Shown: positions 41,701 to 48,478 of the stretch, one piece after another
How positions within the stretch are numbered: the first letter of the stretch is position 1
How the letters are laid out: each line of letters begins with the position of its first letter
NCBI GenBank assembly: GCA_021732785.1
Contig: JAKFUG010000062.1
Location: 1-49,182, forward strand
Reading direction: 5' to 3'
DNA from: Planctomycetaceae bacterium
GTDB lineage: Bacteria; Planctomycetota; Planctomycetia; Planctomycetales; Planctomycetaceae
Length of the DNA: 49,182 nucleotides
The notes under the pieces: generated by a model
What the model saw: only the letters and a program-made list of their open reading frames with translations
Told to the model about the DNA's origin: nothing
Database searches by the model: none
Position numbers and translations under genes: made by a program

Positions 41701-43361
41701 CTGACGACCACATCACCGGTGCGGACATGTTCGATGCGCCATGATGTGTTGCCCAGCAGAAACACATCACCGCGGGTACTTTCGACGGCGAAGTCTTCAT
41801 CGACAGAACCGATGACCGTGTTCTCCGGCAGCGCGACGACCCGGTATTGCCCGGTTTCGGGGATGGCCCCGGCGTTGCCGATGGCGGCCATTTTTGCCGC
41901 CGGACGAGCTTTCACACGCTGACCGACGCGGTCGTGATACAGCAGCGATCGGCTGCGCCCCGCGTTCTCGGTGAAGCCCTCGCTGCACATCTTCAGTGCA
42001 TCATCCCATGCTTGTCGCGTGAGGTTTCGATACGGATACGCCCGGCGGACGAGGGCCAGCAAGTCTTCCGATGAGGCTTCGTCAGCAGAGGTTTCGGCAA
42101 CGATTTGCTGGACGAGAATATCGAGCGGGGCTTCGGGGACGCGCAGGGCATCGAGAATCCCGCTGCGGACCGCGCGGATCAACGCCGCACATTCGCCGAG
42201 TTCATCCCGCGTGAGGGCAAATAATCGGCACTTGGGGATGGCATGCAGCGAGTGTCCGGCCCGCCCCGTCCGTTGCAGAAACGCCGCAATCGACCGCGGC
42301 GAGCCGATCTGGATGACGAGATCGATGTAGCCGATATCGATGCCCAACTCCAGCGACGCCGTCGCCACGACGGCTTTGATCTCACCGTGCTTGAGCCGTT
42401 GTTCCGTCTTGAGCCGGATCTCCGTCGACAGCGACCCGTGGTGGCTGCTGACCTGATCTTCACCCAGCAATTCGCTCAATTGATGGGTCAACCGTTCGGC
42501 CATGCGGCGAGTGTTGACGAAAATCAAAGTGCTGCGGTGTTCCTGCACCAGTTCGACGAGTCGCTGATCAACGATGGCCCATTGTTCGTGCGTGCAAACC
42601 GCACCCAGACCCGCAAACGGGACTTCAATGGCGAGGTCCAATTGCCGTTGATGACCGACATCCACGACGGTGCATTGATGCAGTTCCGGCAGCGTGTTCT
42701 CGGGCGGCGAACCGATGAGAAAATTGGCAACGAGTTCCAGCGGCTTCTGCGTGGCCGACAGCCCAATTCGTTGAATCGGCCGGGTGCTGAGTTTCGCCAG
42801 CCGTTCCAGACTGAGCGATAAATGCGAGCCCCGTTTGTCCCGCAGCAAGGCGTGAATTTCATCGACGATGACGGTGTCGACATTGCCCAGCCGCTCGCGG
42901 CCTTTGGTCGTGGTCAGCAGCAGGTACAGCGACTCCGGCGTCGTCACCAGAATGTGTGGCGGCTTTCGCAACAACGCCGCCCGCGCACTCGCGGTGGTGT
43001 CGCCGGTACGAAGTCCCACACGCAATGTGGGAAACGGCAGGCCCATCAATTCGGCGAGCGATGCGATCTCACCGAGCGGTTGTTGCAGGTTCCGCTGCAT
43101 GTCATTCGACAACGCCCGCAGCGGGGAAACATAGACCACACGGATTTCATCCGGCAGGGGTGTTTCCAATGATTCCCGCACGAGGCGATCGATGACGGCC
43201 AGAAACGCCGTGAGCGTTTTTCCCGAACCCGTCGGGGCCGTAATCAGCGTGTGTTCCCCCGCGGCAATGGCCGGCCAACCGCGTTGCTGCGGCTCCGTCG
43301 GTCCGGCAAACCGTCCGTTGAACCAACGCTGAATCAGCGGATGAAATTCCATTTCTGCCAT
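38721..43361 (-). CDS. lhr: Lhr-family DEAD/DEAH-box helicase with two repeat insertions
   Basis: This 1546-aa protein starts at ATG 43361 (MAEMEFHPLIQRWF). Walker A is APTGSGKT (42-49), motif II DEIH (167-170), GLSATQ for motif III, and QRTGRAGHS for motif VI, as in Lhr (large helicase-related) proteins. The Lhr core is followed by winged-helix and beta-barrel domains (GDVFLLGNTSWRIEHV; PFWFGEAPGRTLELS), matching the long bacterial form. Lhr unwinds RNA/DNA hybrids and acts in DNA repair. Two palindromic repeats add extra peptide in frame: about 912-944 (HPGCFLAAGML ... QPGCEEAAGM) and 1062-1094 (SCATGSASVF ... KTLAEPVAHG). No stop is introduced. The C-terminal tail is low complexity. Confidence 0.93.
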   Translation of the reverse strand: MAEMEFHPLIQRWFNGRFAGPTEPQQRGWPAIAAGEHTLITAPTGSGKTLTAFLAVIDRLVRESLETPLPDEIRVVYVSPLRALSNDMQRNLQQPLGEIASLAELMGLPFPTLRVGLRTGDTTASARAALLRKPPHILVTTPESLYLLLTTTKGRERLGNVDTVIVDEIHALLRDKRGSHLSLSLERLAKLSTRPIQRIGLSATQKPLELVANFLIGSPPENTLPELHQCTVVDVGHQRQLDLAIEVPFAGLGAVCTHEQWAIVDQRLVELVQEHRSTLIFVNTRRMAERLTHQLSELLGEDQVSSHHGSLSTEIRLKTEQRLKHGEIKAVVATASLELGIDIGYIDLVIQIGSPRSIAAFLQRTGRAGHSLHAIPKCRLFALTRDELGECAALIRAVRSGILDALRVPEAPLDILVQQIVAETSADEASSEDLLALVRRAYPYRNLTRQAWDDALKMCSEGFTENAGRSRSLLYHDRVGQRVKARPAAKMAAIGNAGAIPETGQYRVVALPENTVIGSVDEDFAVESTRGDVFLLGNTSWRIEHVRTGDVVVSDAHNAPPSIPFWFGEAPGRTLELSEEISRLRDDLVARLDDPAAAAAWLSVEASIAPLVAEEFVEYVRSQQAAIGVVPTQQRVVFERFFDESGGMQLVIHAPFGSAINRAWGYALRKRFCRSFDFELQATADDDGVILSLGPQHSFPLESLFGMLTSENVQGLLEQAILVQPPFQLRWRWNVTRSLFVMRQKFGKKVPPALQRFRSDDLLTSVFPQLTGCLENHTGDIELPDHPLIRQTMHDCLHEALDLDGLIKVLKRIESGDIKLIPRDTREPSPFCYELLNAYPYAFLDGGEIQERRARVVATGSEITTDTPDLTWLDPAAMQQVVREATPLVRNRDELHDLLLGVVVWPIGGASHPGCFLAAGMLDVTTRAVPTDEQPGCEEAAGMQSWFDELIAERRAWSAALPDGRTAWVATERFAFVQALGIADALPAGYVLPSGIVTEVDSIAARIATARGWMEICGPVTAEELAAWLGWTPSQTAAILEALEGEGTVMRGRYRPRTTEGQSSCATGSASVFRLNDDDRFIEEKTLAEPVAHGITADGQDTPLDWCHRRLLARIHRLTLAGLRKQIAAVDVPAFQRFLFHYHGLNTDEPRTGINGLYEVIAQLQGLDFPAVTWERDILPARLHNYQPGWIDELCLAGEVGWGRLFPPTADPEKPRSTGVTRVVPIALFLRGDLPWLMSVEADAVPEVLRGLADEVREHLTKDGALFATDLLATTRMLPTHLEDALGELIARGLVTADSFVGLRSLIAERRDITGRAVRSEPKGLMRRRPLNGVAGRWSLWRRARESFTAENRAERLQSWAWQLIRRWGVVFRDLLAVEDGAPKWWELVPIFRRLEARGELRGGRFITGVAGEQFALESTVQQLRQFRDPAPTPTIIAISAADPLNFVGILTEPPRVPASASNRVAYREGIAVAAVQGGEVVWLLESLSREEKGAIRATLLGIAEPVEPDETPSDEMPDANESATKKSRRNSSPNHPSRIPRPLIS
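40083..40170. repeat. Palindromic repeat inside lhr, family C
   Basis: 28-base arms, 40083-40110 (GTGTGCCACTGGCTCTGCCA...) and 40143-40170, are inverted copies with one mismatch. Each arm is itself palindromic (CACTGGC TCT GCCAGTG). The element lies in the coding frame and is read through, adding about 29 residues between RGRYRPRTTEG and the WCHRRLLARIHRL block, which are normally close together in Lhr proteins. Confidence 0.88.
40532..40629. repeat. Palindromic repeat inside lhr, family B-like
   Basis: 16-base outer arms are perfect: GCATCCCGGCTGCTTC (40532-40547) and its inverse (40614-40629). An inner CCCGGCTGC...GCAGCCGGG hairpin (40536-40559) lies at the left. The core CCCGGCTGCT is shared with family B at 25261, 26500 and 31838. 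The insert is read in frame and adds Cys- and Gly-rich peptide after VVVWPIGGA. Confidence 0.85.
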
Positions 43362-43533
43362 ACGCCGACGACTCGCATTTCCTGGTTTGCGGCCCGGTCA
43401 GCATCATAGCGAATCGGACGAGGTTTCTCTATGGCCTGAATGCGAAAGCGCGATGATGAAAACCTCGATCTCGAGCCGCAGATTCGTTTGAATCCAAAGG
43501 CGAGGACACCCGCTTGATCGATCAAAACGAAGA

Positions 43534-43561
43534 AAGCCCGTAGAAACTGTTTTGCGGGCTT
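43534..43561. terminator. Weak hairpin upstream of lhr
   Basis: AAGCCCG (43534-43540) pairs with CGGGCTT (43555-43561) across a 14-base loop. The stem is short and the loop long, so it is a weak candidate terminator. The region 43362-43809 otherwise holds no convincing gene; short open frames lack motifs and ribosome sites. Confidence 0.35.
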
Positions 43562-43667
43562 ATTCATTGGCTGGATGGAATCAAAACTGTGGAGTCAGAG
43601 GGCTGAGCCGATGGACTCCAGCAAATGAACGGCAGAGGACCCTCCATCGCTGCACAAGGCCTCAAAC

Positions 43668-43700
43668 GAAGAAGCCCACAGATGACCTGTGGGCTTCTTC
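43668..43700. terminator. Strong hairpin, probable terminator
   Basis: A perfect 14-bp stem (GAAGAAGCCCACAG, 43668-43681, with 43687-43700) around ATGAC. It is A/T rich at the base and lies in non-coding DNA between the lhr start and the tRNA fragment. It may end a transcript from the accessory region. Confidence 0.7.
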
Positions 43701-43809
43701 ATGTCTCTGGAGTCATTTTCGGGGCTTTTCAACTCCGATGAGATTTGACACCCGTTGCCGGATTTTGACTCCAGCGTTTCGTTGACTCCGGCAATTTGCC
43801 GTAAGCCAA

Positions 43810-43853
43810 TGCCCAAGACAGGATTTGAACCTGCACGAGTGTTACCTCACTAA
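43810..43853 (-). pseudogene. 3' fragment of a tRNA gene (class II, tRNA-Leu-like)
   Basis: On the minus strand this reads TTAGTGAGGTAACACTC, then GTGCAGGTTCAAATCCTGTC and CTTGGGCA: a T arm with the invariant GGTTCAAATCC, a 3' acceptor strand CTTGGGC, discriminator A, and a long variable arm (AGTG/CACT). The 5' half is absent; sequence beyond the fragment is an insertion element and then hydrolase coding DNA. The matching 5' acceptor GCCCAAG does not occur on the far side. A tRNA 3' end alone is what tyrosine integrases leave at one edge of an inserted island, so this may be an attachment site. Identity (Leu or Ser) rests on the long arm only. Confidence 0.65.
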
Positions 43854-44788
43854 TACTACAGTTCCACTTTTCTGAATTGCCGAAATGTTCTCCATGTTGC
43901 TGGGGAGGACCACAAGATGTCCTGGGATGTTTCGGAGCGGGACGTTCAGCGTTGGGGCCGGGAACTGGAGCGGGTCTGTGAGCGGATGGCTTCGCGGTTT
44001 GGGCGGGTCGAGGTTCAGCGGCGGGCTCCATTCTATGTTCGGGGTCTGATCGCGCAGGTGGATCGCAAGAATGGCTGGCAACTGGCGGATTCCCAGTTTC
44101 GCCGCTGTGGCGAACAACTGGGGCTGGGTTACGTCGTGGCGATTTCCTCGTCGACGCACCTGTTCCTCAACGGTCGTCGCACGAAAGTCTCGGAACATCT
44201 GTCGCACGTTCCCGAGGGCGCGTGGTCCCGCCTGTCGTGCGGTTCGGGAACCAAGGGGGAACGGTTCTATGACTGGGCACTGGTCGCTTGGCCGAGTCCG
44301 GAAAACGAGGGGTTCGAGCGCGGCTGGCTGATGCGGCGCTCGATCAGCGATCCCACCGATATCGCCTCTTATTTCACGCATGCCCCGCACGGGACTGCGT
44401 TGGAAAAGATCGTCCCGATCGCTGGCCGCCGCTGGACCATCGAGGAATGTTTCGAGCAGGCCAAACAACTCACGGGACTCAACGAATACGAAGTCCGTTC
44501 GTGGATCGGCTGGCACCGGCACATCACGCTCTCATTGCTGGCCCTGGCGATGCTGGTCGTGATCCGGACACAGCCTCGCAGCCGATCACGGCGAAAAAAG
44601 GGCGCCGACCTGATTCCCCTGACGGTTCCCGAAGTCCGCACGCTGCTGGTCACGCTCGTCCTGCGAAGAACGGCTCTTCCCGAAACCGTGCTGGGCTTCT
44701 CCGAATGGCGACGCCATCATCAGCTCATCGCTAAACACGGCCATGACAAAGCCCGCGGCTCACCGTTGAAAGAAGTGGAACTGTAGTA
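43854..44788 (+). mobile_element. IS701-type insertion sequence, internally deleted
   Basis: 935-bp element. Terminal inverted repeats TACTACAGTTCCACTT (43854-43869) and AAGTGGAACTGTAGTA (44773-44788) are perfect over 16 bases. CTAA flanks both ends (43850-43853 and 44789-44792) as a 4-bp target duplication, which fits the YTAR target of the IS701 family. It contains one transposase frame that lacks a central part (see 43917-44786), so it is probably non-autonomous. It sits exactly at the junction of a tRNA fragment and a broken hydrolase. Confidence 0.88.
43917..44786 (+). pseudogene. IS701-family transposase with in-frame internal deletion
   Basis: The 289-aa frame starts at ATG 43917 after GGGGAGG and stops inside the right inverted repeat. 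Residues 1-56 (RRAPFYVRGLIAQVDRKNGW) match the start of IS701 transposases and 58-289 match their end (RRWTIEECFEQAKQLTGLNE, then YEVRSWIGWHRHITLSLLAL). Between them, about at residue 57, some 100-130 residues that carry the first catalytic Asp (VDETGF-type block) are missing, without a frameshift. The third catalytic residue, Glu 176/177, is kept. The normal length is about 400 aa. The protein should be inactive but the ends could still be moved by a full-length relative. Confidence 0.82.
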
Positions 44789-45129
44789 CTAAGCCCGGCA
44801 TTGGATTTGTCCCGGCCCAACTCGGAAATATCCACGAACGTGATTCCCGCTTCAGCACTGGCCTTCCGCAGGATGCCATCTTTAACTTCATGCGGCCAGA
44901 ACGAACTGCGGACGAAGATGGTCGGTTGGCCGTGCTCTTTGAGGACCGACAGGAGCTTTGCGAATGCCACGGCGAACTTGTCCCGTGCTTCGTCGGTGGC
45001 GAGTTCGGCCACATTCTCGCACATGGCCACGATCACGAGGTCCGGTTGGAAGTGCAGCTCATCCTTCGGTTCCGTAGGCGACTTACCCAAATACAGCAAA
45101 AACTCCAGAAGCCATGAACAGGCCCCAGT
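44789..45129 (-). pseudogene. SGNH/GDSL-hydrolase fragment cut by the IS701 element
   Basis: On the minus strand a frame from about 45129 (after a stop at 45132-45130) reads QPDLVIVAMCENVAELATDEARDK, then KEHGQPTIFVRSSFWPHEVK and EAGITFVDISELGRDKSN, resembling the middle of SGNH/GDSL hydrolases or similar lipase-like esterases. No start codon with ribosome site precedes it and the C-terminal catalytic block (D-x-x-H) is absent because the frame meets the IS at 44788. Before the IS inserted, its frame ran into the tRNA fragment, so the gene was already broken. Confidence 0.6.
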
Positions 45130-45405
45130 TTACCGCATTTTCTCGCTAATGCAAAGAGAAGCATTTCGATGCAAAAGCAAGCGGTATGAGGCGGTATGAC
45201 GCACTCAATCCGGTAATTACCGGATGAGGAAAATGAGGGCGAGAAGGCCCTTCATGGCCGGCGGAATTCCGGTTGTAACGGCCCTCGAAAACCGGTCTCG
45301 CAACGAGCCCATTTTAGCGTCGTTTCGGCGCTAAATTTCTGGGTCAAAGCGGGGTAAAACGGATGTGCAACTCCTTCCAGAATACGAAGTCACGACGATA
45401 CCCCG
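45130..45405. other. Upstream region of a transposase with an 18-bp palindrome
   Basis: This 276-base stretch contains the perfect palindrome ATCCGGTAATTACCGGAT (45208-45225), preceded by direct repeats GCGGTATGAG / GCGGTATGAC (45181-45200), and a small hairpin TTTAGCG...CGCTAAA (about 45313-45335). It may hold the end and promoter of the element whose transposase begins at 45406. No gene is seen. Confidence 0.45.
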
Positions 45406-46464
45406 ATGAGCAAGATTTTCCACCCACTCCTGGCCCTGATCGCCTCCGGCACAGATCGCGAGTTGGCGAAGTATGTCCAGTTCCTGAAGGAAGAGAACAA
45501 GATCCTCCGCAACCGGATCAAGGGCGAAGTTCACACCAAGCCGGAAGAACGGAAGCGACTGCTGGAGTTCGGCAAGGCCCTCGGTCGGGCGATCGAAGTG
45601 CTGATCACGATCGTCTCCCCGAGCACGTTCTACCGCTGGCTCCGGGAAGAGCACTGCAAGAAGACCAAGAATCCGAAGGGCGGCCAGCGGAAGCCAAGAG
45701 AGGTGCGCGAGCTAGTGATCGAGATTGCCCGGACCACGGGGTTTGGATACACCCGAATTGTTGGCGAATTAAGAAAACTTGGCATCAAACAGGTGAGTCG
45801 CCAGACGGTCCGGAATATTCTCAAGGAAGAGGGGATTGAACCCGCCCCGGACCGCACCACTGACAAGTGGAATCAGTTTCTGGATCGCCACAAGAACACG
45901 CTGTGGGCGTGTGACTTCTTCTCTGTGAAGGCGGTGACGGCTCGTGGGATTCAGAATCTTTATTGCCTCGTGTTTCTGTGCATGGAAACGCGGGAAGTGA
46001 TCGTCTCGTCATCAACGCAGCACCCCAACTCGGCGTGGGTGAAAGGTCAGACGGAATCATTCATCCAGCAGACGGCTGATCGGACGGAAACGCCGTCGAT
46101 CGTCATGCACGACCGCGATACCAAGTTCACGAAGGAATTTGTTGCGGTGTTGAAGGCGAAGGGTATCCGAACGAACGCGTTGCCAGTGGCCTCACCGAAT
46201 CTGAACGGGAGGGTGGAAAGATTCATCCAAAGCATTAAGCGCGAGTGTCTTGGGAAGTTCATCCTGTTCGGTAGACGGAATTTGGACCATATCGCCGCGG
46301 AGTGGGTGGAGTATTACAACACGCGGAGATCGCACATGGTTAGGGAGCACTCGCCGCCCGTGCGGGAGAAGCCCGAAGAAGTCATTCAGATCGACCGCGA
46401 TCAGGTGGTTGTTCGGTCGTATGTCGGTGGGCTTGTGAAGTCGTTTGAGCAACGGGCGGCGTGA
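45406..46464 (+). CDS. DDE integrase-core (rve) transposase
   Basis: This 352-aa protein starts at ATG 45406. An N-terminal helix-turn-helix (about 60-145; TGFGYTRIVGELRKLGIKQV) precedes an integrase core: D170 (LWACDFFSV), D236 (MHDRDTKF) and E271 (NGRVERFIQSIKRECL), 35 residues apart as in IS3-type and retroviral integrases. It is a single uninterrupted frame, unlike classic two-frame IS3 elements, and resembles solo integrase-core proteins common in planctomycetes. I could not identify its terminal inverted repeats or target duplication, so the element's limits are unknown. Confidence 0.88.
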   Translation: MSKIFHPLLALIASGTDRELAKYVQFLKEENKILRNRIKGEVHTKPEERKRLLEFGKALGRAIEVLITIVSPSTFYRWLREEHCKKTKNPKGGQRKPREVRELVIEIARTTGFGYTRIVGELRKLGIKQVSRQTVRNILKEEGIEPAPDRTTDKWNQFLDRHKNTLWACDFFSVKAVTARGIQNLYCLVFLCMETREVIVSSSTQHPNSAWVKGQTESFIQQTADRTETPSIVMHDRDTKFTKEFVAVLKAKGIRTNALPVASPNLNGRVERFIQSIKRECLGKFILFGRRNLDHIAAEWVEYYNTRRSHMVREHSPPVREKPEEVIQIDRDQVVVRSYVGGLVKSFEQRAA

Positions 46465-46549
46465 TTCGCGGGGGGGGCTTGGGTGCAGTGGCCGTGGATC
46501 CATGATTGAACCGTGCGCCGGATTCTAAACCACAGCCGAGCGCCGCGCC

Positions 46550-47992
46550 TCAGGCGAACACTTCCGTCCCCAATGGGCGATTCGGATCCGGTTGCGTGGG
46601 CATCCAGCGTCCGTGCGGCAACCGCGCCGGGAGCGGGCGCAGGCAGATATATGCCATCCAACCGAACCAGCCCAGCCCACCGACGAGGATCGGCCACAGC
46701 CATGATGCGTTGTCGAAGACGTCGCGCTCGCGTCGCCGACACGCCCAGCCGATGACCAAGGAAATGATGCTCGTCGTCAGCAACCAGCCCCAGACGAAAT
46801 TCCAAATGATGCCCAACCGCGCCGAATAGGCAAACTGCGCCTCGCGCCCGGATACTACCCACGGTCCGACCATCAGGCCCACGAGCGGCGCAATGGGCGT
46901 CGGACAAACCAGCGAAGCGCCTGTCGTAAAGGGCACCGCCGATTGACTCACAGGGTTTTGTGTAACGGTTTCGGCTTGTTTCACAATGCTGCCGCTGGCA
47001 TCGTACCACGTCAGTTGGTGACGCCATTTCGAGTCGGACAAACTGGCCGTTGGTTCCAGTGGGGATTGCGTGTGGAGCAGTCGCAAGCCGTCGTCGGTCT
47101 GCATGTAGGAGCCAGAGTCTTTCGGCACGCTCGGTCCCAATGCGAGGCGCTCGGTGTTCGTCGTTTCGGGATCGATGATCAGCAACTCCGCTTCTGAGCG
47201 CACCAGCAGTTGCACGAACGTCTTATCATCCCGTTTGAAAGTGGCGCGGCTGAGGTGCGCTTCCTCGGGTAAGTCCGTTTTCAGCGTGCGCATCGTCTGT
47301 GATCGGAGGCGGATTTCGTACAGCACGTTGCGTGAGAGCACCCAGACGGCGTCGCCCGGCGCGTTCGCATAGAGGTCGAGCAAGGCTTCGTAGGCCGGTT
47401 CCTGCGGATGAGAATAGAAGCCGTCGCTTGATATCGCCGCCGCTTTCACCGCGCCAATGAACGGGTAATATGACGGCCCCGTGCGAATCGGGAAGAATTG
47501 CTCGACCGATGGTGGAAGGGCCGTAAACCCGCCAGCGCTCAAGTAGCCCGTCAGTCGACGCGAGCGCGAATCGTATCCGGCGAAATACATGGTACCGGGC
47601 ACTTCCTGAGGGAGGACGGCATACCAGTAGACCGGGAGGGTCGCACCGTCGGTCAGTGGAAGCAATCGTTGGCTCCAATTGCTTGGCTGCGTCGAGGGCG
47701 GATGGATTCCAATACTCGCCTGAGAGACAGTGCGTCCACTATTTCGTTCGGCGACCTTCGCGGCCGAGACGAGCTCGCCGTCCAATGTGCGGTACTGATT
47801 GGTTCGTCGCGAGTAGATGCGAACTAACGGTTCGCCGTCACTCATGACCTCCACGTTTTCGTAGCGATAGTCTGGCTGCCACACCGATTCAATCATGGCT
47901 CCCAGCCACGCCGCCACGACGACGTGTGCGATCGCATATCCCAGAACGAGCCACAGAAACATCAGCAGCGAATGTCGATCGGTGCGAGGCAT
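46550..47992 (-). CDS. Membrane protein of unknown function
   Basis: This 480-aa protein starts at ATG 47992 (MPRTDRHSLLMFLWLVLGYA). One N-terminal span (about 10-30), a large beta-rich extracytoplasmic part (about 35-385; LDLYANAPGDAVWVLSRNVL), and a C-terminal group of spans (about 390-460; NFVWGWLLTTSIISLVIGWA; ASWLWPILVGGLGWFGWMAY). The domain between the spans has propeller-like strands but no motif I recognise. It follows another membrane gene (48052-48420) on the same strand, so the two were probably a transport or envelope operon. Confidence 0.75.
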   Translation of the reverse strand: MPRTDRHSLLMFLWLVLGYAIAHVVVAAWLGAMIESVWQPDYRYENVEVMSDGEPLVRIYSRRTNQYRTLDGELVSAAKVAERNSGRTVSQASIGIHPPSTQPSNWSQRLLPLTDGATLPVYWYAVLPQEVPGTMYFAGYDSRSRRLTGYLSAGGFTALPPSVEQFFPIRTGPSYYPFIGAVKAAAISSDGFYSHPQEPAYEALLDLYANAPGDAVWVLSRNVLYEIRLRSQTMRTLKTDLPEEAHLSRATFKRDDKTFVQLLVRSEAELLIIDPETTNTERLALGPSVPKDSGSYMQTDDGLRLLHTQSPLEPTASLSDSKWRHQLTWYDASGSIVKQAETVTQNPVSQSAVPFTTGASLVCPTPIAPLVGLMVGPWVVSGREAQFAYSARLGIIWNFVWGWLLTTSIISLVIGWACRRRERDVFDNASWLWPILVGGLGWFGWMAYICLRPLPARLPHGRWMPTQPDPNRPLGTEVFA

Positions 47993-48051
47993 GATGAGAC
48001 TCCGAAATCAATGACGGTGAGGGCCTGGTTTCTGACCGTCCCGCAACAGCA

Positions 48052-48420
48052 TCACGGATACTCCCGCGTGCGTGCGGTCTCCAAGATCGACGACAACAAC
48101 AAAGTGACCAGCGCAACAAACCCCACGTACGCCAGCGGTGCCCACACCGGGACGTATTTCAACCCGACCGCCAGCGCTATCGCCGGTAGCAACGGCCAGA
48201 CGCGCGAACCGACCCAGTTCGCCGGACGCAGGCCGGTGAGGAACGCACCCAGGTAGCACACCAACGCCGCCGGAATCATCCGCCACCACGGCTCCGTCAT
48301 GCTCCAGAAAAACGGACTGGCATGCGTTCCCGGCATCGCGGCCCATAACGCATACACAGCCAGCGGCAACGCAATGACCGTCACCAATAACAACGAATCC
48401 GCGAGCAGCGCTGATATAGA
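48052..48420 (-). pseudogene. Membrane protein gene cut at its 5' end by an IS1182-type element
   Basis: A hydrophobic frame (SADSLLLVTVIALPLAVYAL ... IPAALVCYLGAFLTGL ... PLLPAIALAVGLKYVPVWAP, ending TARTREYP) has four or so spans and resembles the last part of a permease-like protein. It has no ATG, and the frame runs into the sequence just before the IS1182 transposase gene (48479 onward), so its N-terminus is missing. The boundary is given as about 48420, where the insertion sequence probably begins. It once preceded the 46550-47992 gene by 59 bases. Confidence 0.55.
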
Positions 48421-48478
48421 TTGTCTCGACGTTTTGGGCGTCGCGGGACGGTTGGATTTGGTGGGCAGGGAGGTTGGC

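Noticed and set aside
43362-43809. Small genes upstream of lhr
   Set aside because: Short frames overlap terminators and lack ribosome sites.
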